NCBI GenBank assembly: GCA_020343755.1
Contig: CP070810.1
Span: forward strand, 29,326 to 37,764
DNA from: Dehalococcoidia bacterium
GTDB lineage: Bacteria > Chloroflexota > Dehalococcoidia > Dehalococcoidales > E44-bin46
Reading direction: 5' to 3'
DNA: 8,439 nucleotides
In this document: positions 6,130-8,439 of the stretch, one piece after another
Layout: each line of letters opens with the position of its first letter
Position numbering within the stretch: position 1 is the first letter of the stretch
Position numbers and translations under genes: made by a program
Notes under the pieces: model-generated
The model's input: only the letters and a program-made list of their open reading frames with translations
Told to the model about the DNA's origin: nothing
Databases searched by the model: none

Positions 6130-7539
6130 TTGCACGAGTCTTGTGGCGTTTTTGGCGTTTATGCCCCAAATGAGGATGTAGCTCGCCTTACCTTCTTCGC
6201 TTTATTTGCTCTTCAGCATCGTGGTCAAGAGAGTGCTGGTATTGCTACCACTGATGGCGCCAGACTCTGCGTTTATGCCAAGATGGGGTTGGTATCCCAG
6301 GTGTTTAGCGAAGACTCGTTAACTCAGCTCACTGGGGATATTGCCATCGGTCACAACCGCTACTCTACCAGAGGTTCCAGCCGGCCAAATAATGTCCAGC
6401 CTATTGTAGTGGGCAAAGGCCCGAATACTCTCGCCATAGCCCATAATGGTAATATCATTAATGCTGAGCACCTTTATACCGAACTCTCTGACCAGGGCTA
6501 TAATTTCAACACTTCCACGGATAGTGAGGTTATTGCTAACCTCATTATCTCTTCCCCTGAGAAAAAGTGGGTGGACAGAATAAGGTATGCCATGCATCGC
6601 CTTCAGGGGGTATATTCGCTAACACTTATGACTAATCGCACTTTGTTTGCCGTTCGTGACCCCTTTGGTGTCCGCCCGTTGTGTCTGGGGACTATTAATA
6701 GCGGTTGGGTTGTAGCCTCAGAAACCTGTGCTCTTGACCATATTGGAGCCAACTTTGTCAGAGAGATTGAGCCAGGTGAGATAGTTTCTATTAGTGAAAA
6801 CGGTGTTAATAGCTATCGGGAGGAGGCAAGCAGAAGAGCACTTTGTATTTTTGAGTATATCTACTTCGCTCGCCCCGATAGCGTGATTAATGGGCGACTG
6901 CTCTATCCGGCACGACAGGCAATGGGAGCTGGTTTAGCTGAAGAACACCCGGTAGCGGCTGATTTGGTTATGGGCGTGCCTGACTCAGCTACGGCTGCTG
7001 GTGTTGGTTATGCCTTCAAGTCAGGTATACCTTTAGGTGAGGGGTTAATTAAGAACCGCTATGTCGGGCGTACCTTTATTGAGCCTGACCAGCGAATCAG
7101 AGATCTTGGGGTTAAACTAAAATTTAATCCCCTGCCCCAGATGCTGGATGGCAAGCGGGTAGTGGTAATTGATGATAGCATTGTTCGTGGAACCACTACT
7201 CCTCAAGTGGTAAGATTGCTAAAGAGGACGGGGGCTAAAGAGGTGCATATGCGTATCTGTGCTCCACCCATCCGCTATCCCTGTTTCTTCGGTGTGGATA
7301 TGGCTACCTACCGGGAGTTGATTGCTGCTCACAAAACTGTACCCGAGGTTAGGGACTTTATCGGTGCCGATTCATTGGGCTATTTAAGCATTGACGGACT
7401 GATTAAAGCAGTGGCTTTGCCCAAAGATGTGTTTTGTATGGCTTGTTTCACTGGTGACTACCCCATACCGGTTCAGCTTGAAATGGATAAACTGGCGCTG
7501 GAGGCTATGTCGGCTGGTCAGCAACCCCCTTTGACATAA
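6130..7539 (+). CDS. purF: Amidophosphoribosyltransferase (first step of purine synthesis)
   Basis: The enzyme makes 5-phosphoribosylamine from PRPP and glutamine in the cytoplasm, the committed step of purine synthesis. The 469 residues are the normal length. It begins MHESCGVFG: C5 would be the N-terminal nucleophile after removal of a four-residue propeptide. The glutaminase domain shows QHRGQESAGIAT (29-40), HNRYSTRG (75-82), HNGNI (105-109) and TSTDSEV (128-134). The transferase domain has the PRPP loop VVVIDDSIVRGTT (344-356). Cysteines C239, C385, C436 and C439 match the [4Fe-4S] ligand positions of the Bacillus subtilis type, which is oxygen-sensitive, unlike the cluster-free E. coli type. 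The start is TTG: a TAA lies at 6109-6111 in frame, no ATG or GTG comes between, and GAGAGG (6115-6120) is nine bases upstream. It has its own promoter, and purM follows after 77 bases, probably co-transcribed. Confidence 0.97.
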   Translation: MHESCGVFGVYAPNEDVARLTFFALFALQHRGQESAGIATTDGARLCVYAKMGLVSQVFSEDSLTQLTGDIAIGHNRYSTRGSSRPNNVQPIVVGKGPNTLAIAHNGNIINAEHLYTELSDQGYNFNTSTDSEVIANLIISSPEKKWVDRIRYAMHRLQGVYSLTLMTNRTLFAVRDPFGVRPLCLGTINSGWVVASETCALDHIGANFVREIEPGEIVSISENGVNSYREEASRRALCIFEYIYFARPDSVINGRLLYPARQAMGAGLAEEHPVAADLVMGVPDSATAAGVGYAFKSGIPLGEGLIKNRYVGRTFIEPDQRIRDLGVKLKFNPLPQMLDGKRVVVIDDSIVRGTTTPQVVRLLKRTGAKEVHMRICAPPIRYPCFFGVDMATYRELIAAHKTVPEVRDFIGADSLGYLSIDGLIKAVALPKDVFCMACFTGDYPIPVQLEMDKLALEAMSAGQQPPLT

Positions 7540-7616
7540 AACAGCGCTAAAAATACTCAGCTAGTGGTTGTAGTCTTTAACATAGTCAATCCTTAATCTG
7601 CTTGGGAGGTAGGCCA

Positions 7617-8439
7617 ATTACTGAGAGCTATGCTGCGGCTGGCGTTAACATTGATGTTGCTGCTAAAGCCAAAGAGCTGATTGGTAAGCATGCCCGGTCT
7701 ACCCTCCGCCCTGAGGTGTTGAGTGGCGTTGGCTTCTTTGGTGGGCTTTTTGAATTTAAAGGGTTTAAGCAGCCGGTTCTGGTGTCCAGTGTTGATGGCG
7801 TTGGCACCAAGCTGAAGATTGCTTCGGCTTTAGCCAAACACAATACCATTGGCATTGATATAGTTAATCACTGTGTTAATGATATACTCACCTGCGGCGC
7901 TGAGCCGCTCTTTTTTTTGGACTACATTGCTATGGGCAGGCTGGCGCCAGAACAGGTGGAGGCTATTGCTCAGGGTCTGGCTCAAGCTTGTCGCCAGGTT
8001 GGCTGTGCTCTTATTGGTGGTGAAACAGCAGAGATGCCGGGACTATATGCTGGGGAGGATTATGACCTGGTTGGTTTTATCATTGGTGTAGTGGAGAAGA
8101 AGAAGATTATCATGGGGAAGACGATTATGGTTGGTGATACCATTATTGGCTTACCCTCAAGTGGACTTCATACCAATGGTTATTCTCTAGTGCGCAAAAT
8201 TTTTGGTCAAACCAGGCAGGCATTGAACAAGTATTACCCCGAGCTAGGTCGTACCCTGGGCGAGGACCTTCTGGAGCCCCACCGCTGCTACTATAATCAA
8301 TTAAAGCCACTGCTGCCACTGATTAAGGGTATGGCTCATATTACCGGTGGTGGCTTGATTGATAATGTGCCCAGGGTTCTACCTCAGGGTCTGATGGCAC
8401 AGTTTCGCAGTCAGGCATGGACGGTGCCCCCTATTTTCC
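7617..8439 (+). CDS. purM: Phosphoribosylformylglycinamidine cyclo-ligase (AIR synthetase), 3' end outside the window
   Basis: The enzyme closes the imidazole ring: FGAM plus ATP gives AIR, step five of purine synthesis, in the cytoplasm. The frame is uninterrupted for 274 codons and leaves the window; the family has about 345. Motifs in order: SYAAAGVNID (4-13), SSVDGVGTKLKIA (57-69), CVNDILTCGAEPLFFLDY (86-103), IGGETAEMPGLYAGE (133-147), SSGLHTNGYSLVR (181-193), HITGGGL (241-247) and WTVPPIF at the edge. The odd point is the start: homologs begin about three residues before SYxxAG, but there is no ATG, GTG or TTG there. ATT at 7617 (ATT-ACT-GAG-AGC) sits six bases after GGGAGGT (7604-7610), ideal spacing. 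TTG at 7602 is in frame, but it overlaps the edge of that ribosome binding site and has none of its own. I take ATT as the start, either as a genuine rare initiator or a mutated ATG. Confidence 0.95.
   Translation, partial: MTESYAAAGVNIDVAAKAKELIGKHARSTLRPEVLSGVGFFGGLFEFKGFKQPVLVSSVDGVGTKLKIASALAKHNTIGIDIVNHCVNDILTCGAEPLFFLDYIAMGRLAPEQVEAIAQGLAQACRQVGCALIGGETAEMPGLYAGEDYDLVGFIIGVVEKKKIIMGKTIMVGDTIIGLPSSGLHTNGYSLVRKIFGQTRQALNKYYPELGRTLGEDLLEPHRCYYNQLKPLLPLIKGMAHITGGGLIDNVPRVLPQGLMAQFRSQAWTVPPIF

Noticed and set aside
7628..7855. Minus-strand open frame of 75 codons
   Set aside because: It is a shadow of purM, whose plus-strand translation matches the family throughout.
7908..7920. Run of eight T bases in purM as a frameshift or terminator
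   Set aside because: The purM frame reads through it correctly (AEPLFFLDY), and no hairpin precedes it.
7873..8091. Plus-strand open frame of 72 codons inside purM
   Set aside because: It is out of frame with purM, has low-complexity Leu/Val/Arg content and no ribosome binding site.
1..8439. CRISPR array, tRNA or rRNA genes, toxin-antitoxin pair, defence system
   Set aside because: No regular direct repeats, cloverleaf, rRNA segments or recognisable defence or toxin domains were seen on either strand.

Overview
The window looks like a chromosomal stretch from a free-living anaerobic or microaerophilic bacterium with moderate GC. The overall look (short propeptide, Fe-S type PurF; GTG, TTG and possibly ATT starts; CoA-ligase, ferredoxin and lyase genes together; a large serine-recombinase remnant) suggests Chloroflexota, perhaps Dehalococcoidia. 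That placement is an inference from sequence style, not a phylogenetic result.

Layout. (1) Bases 1-265 hold the 3' part of a small alpha+beta protein gene. (2) Bases 266-1901 are a worn region: a serine-recombinase C-terminal remnant on the minus strand, a short plus-strand protein tail, a chimeric gene joining a [4Fe-4S] ferredoxin-type segment to an acyl-CoA dehydrogenase without its N-terminal half, and a fumarase beta subunit cut off after 75 residues. (3) Bases 2000-5426 form an intact, tightly packed operon: divergent succinyl-CoA-synthetase-type beta subunit, a small seven-cysteine ferredoxin-like protein, the matching alpha subunit with its phospho-histidine, and a CitE/malyl-CoA-lyase-type CoA-ester lyase. 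(4) Bases 5494-6053 are an alpha/beta-hydrolase pseudogene with one frameshift and a missing N-terminus. (5) Bases 6055-8439 carry a near-consensus sigma70 promoter, purF, and the first 274 codons of purM, which seems to start at ATT.

How the genes may work together. The ligase pair plus lyase fits a two-step route: a dicarboxylic or hydroxy acid is activated to its CoA thioester using NTP, then cleaved to acetyl-CoA (or propionyl-CoA) and a 2-oxoacid. Malate to malyl-CoA to acetyl-CoA plus glyoxylate is one possibility; citramalate to citramalyl-CoA to acetyl-CoA plus pyruvate is another. The fumarase-type fragment just upstream would supply malate or citramalate, but here it is broken. The ferredoxin-like gene between the two ligase subunit genes has no place in the textbook reaction and is the most unusual part of the window. 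purF and purM are ordinary purine biosynthesis genes at steps 1 and 5 of the pathway.
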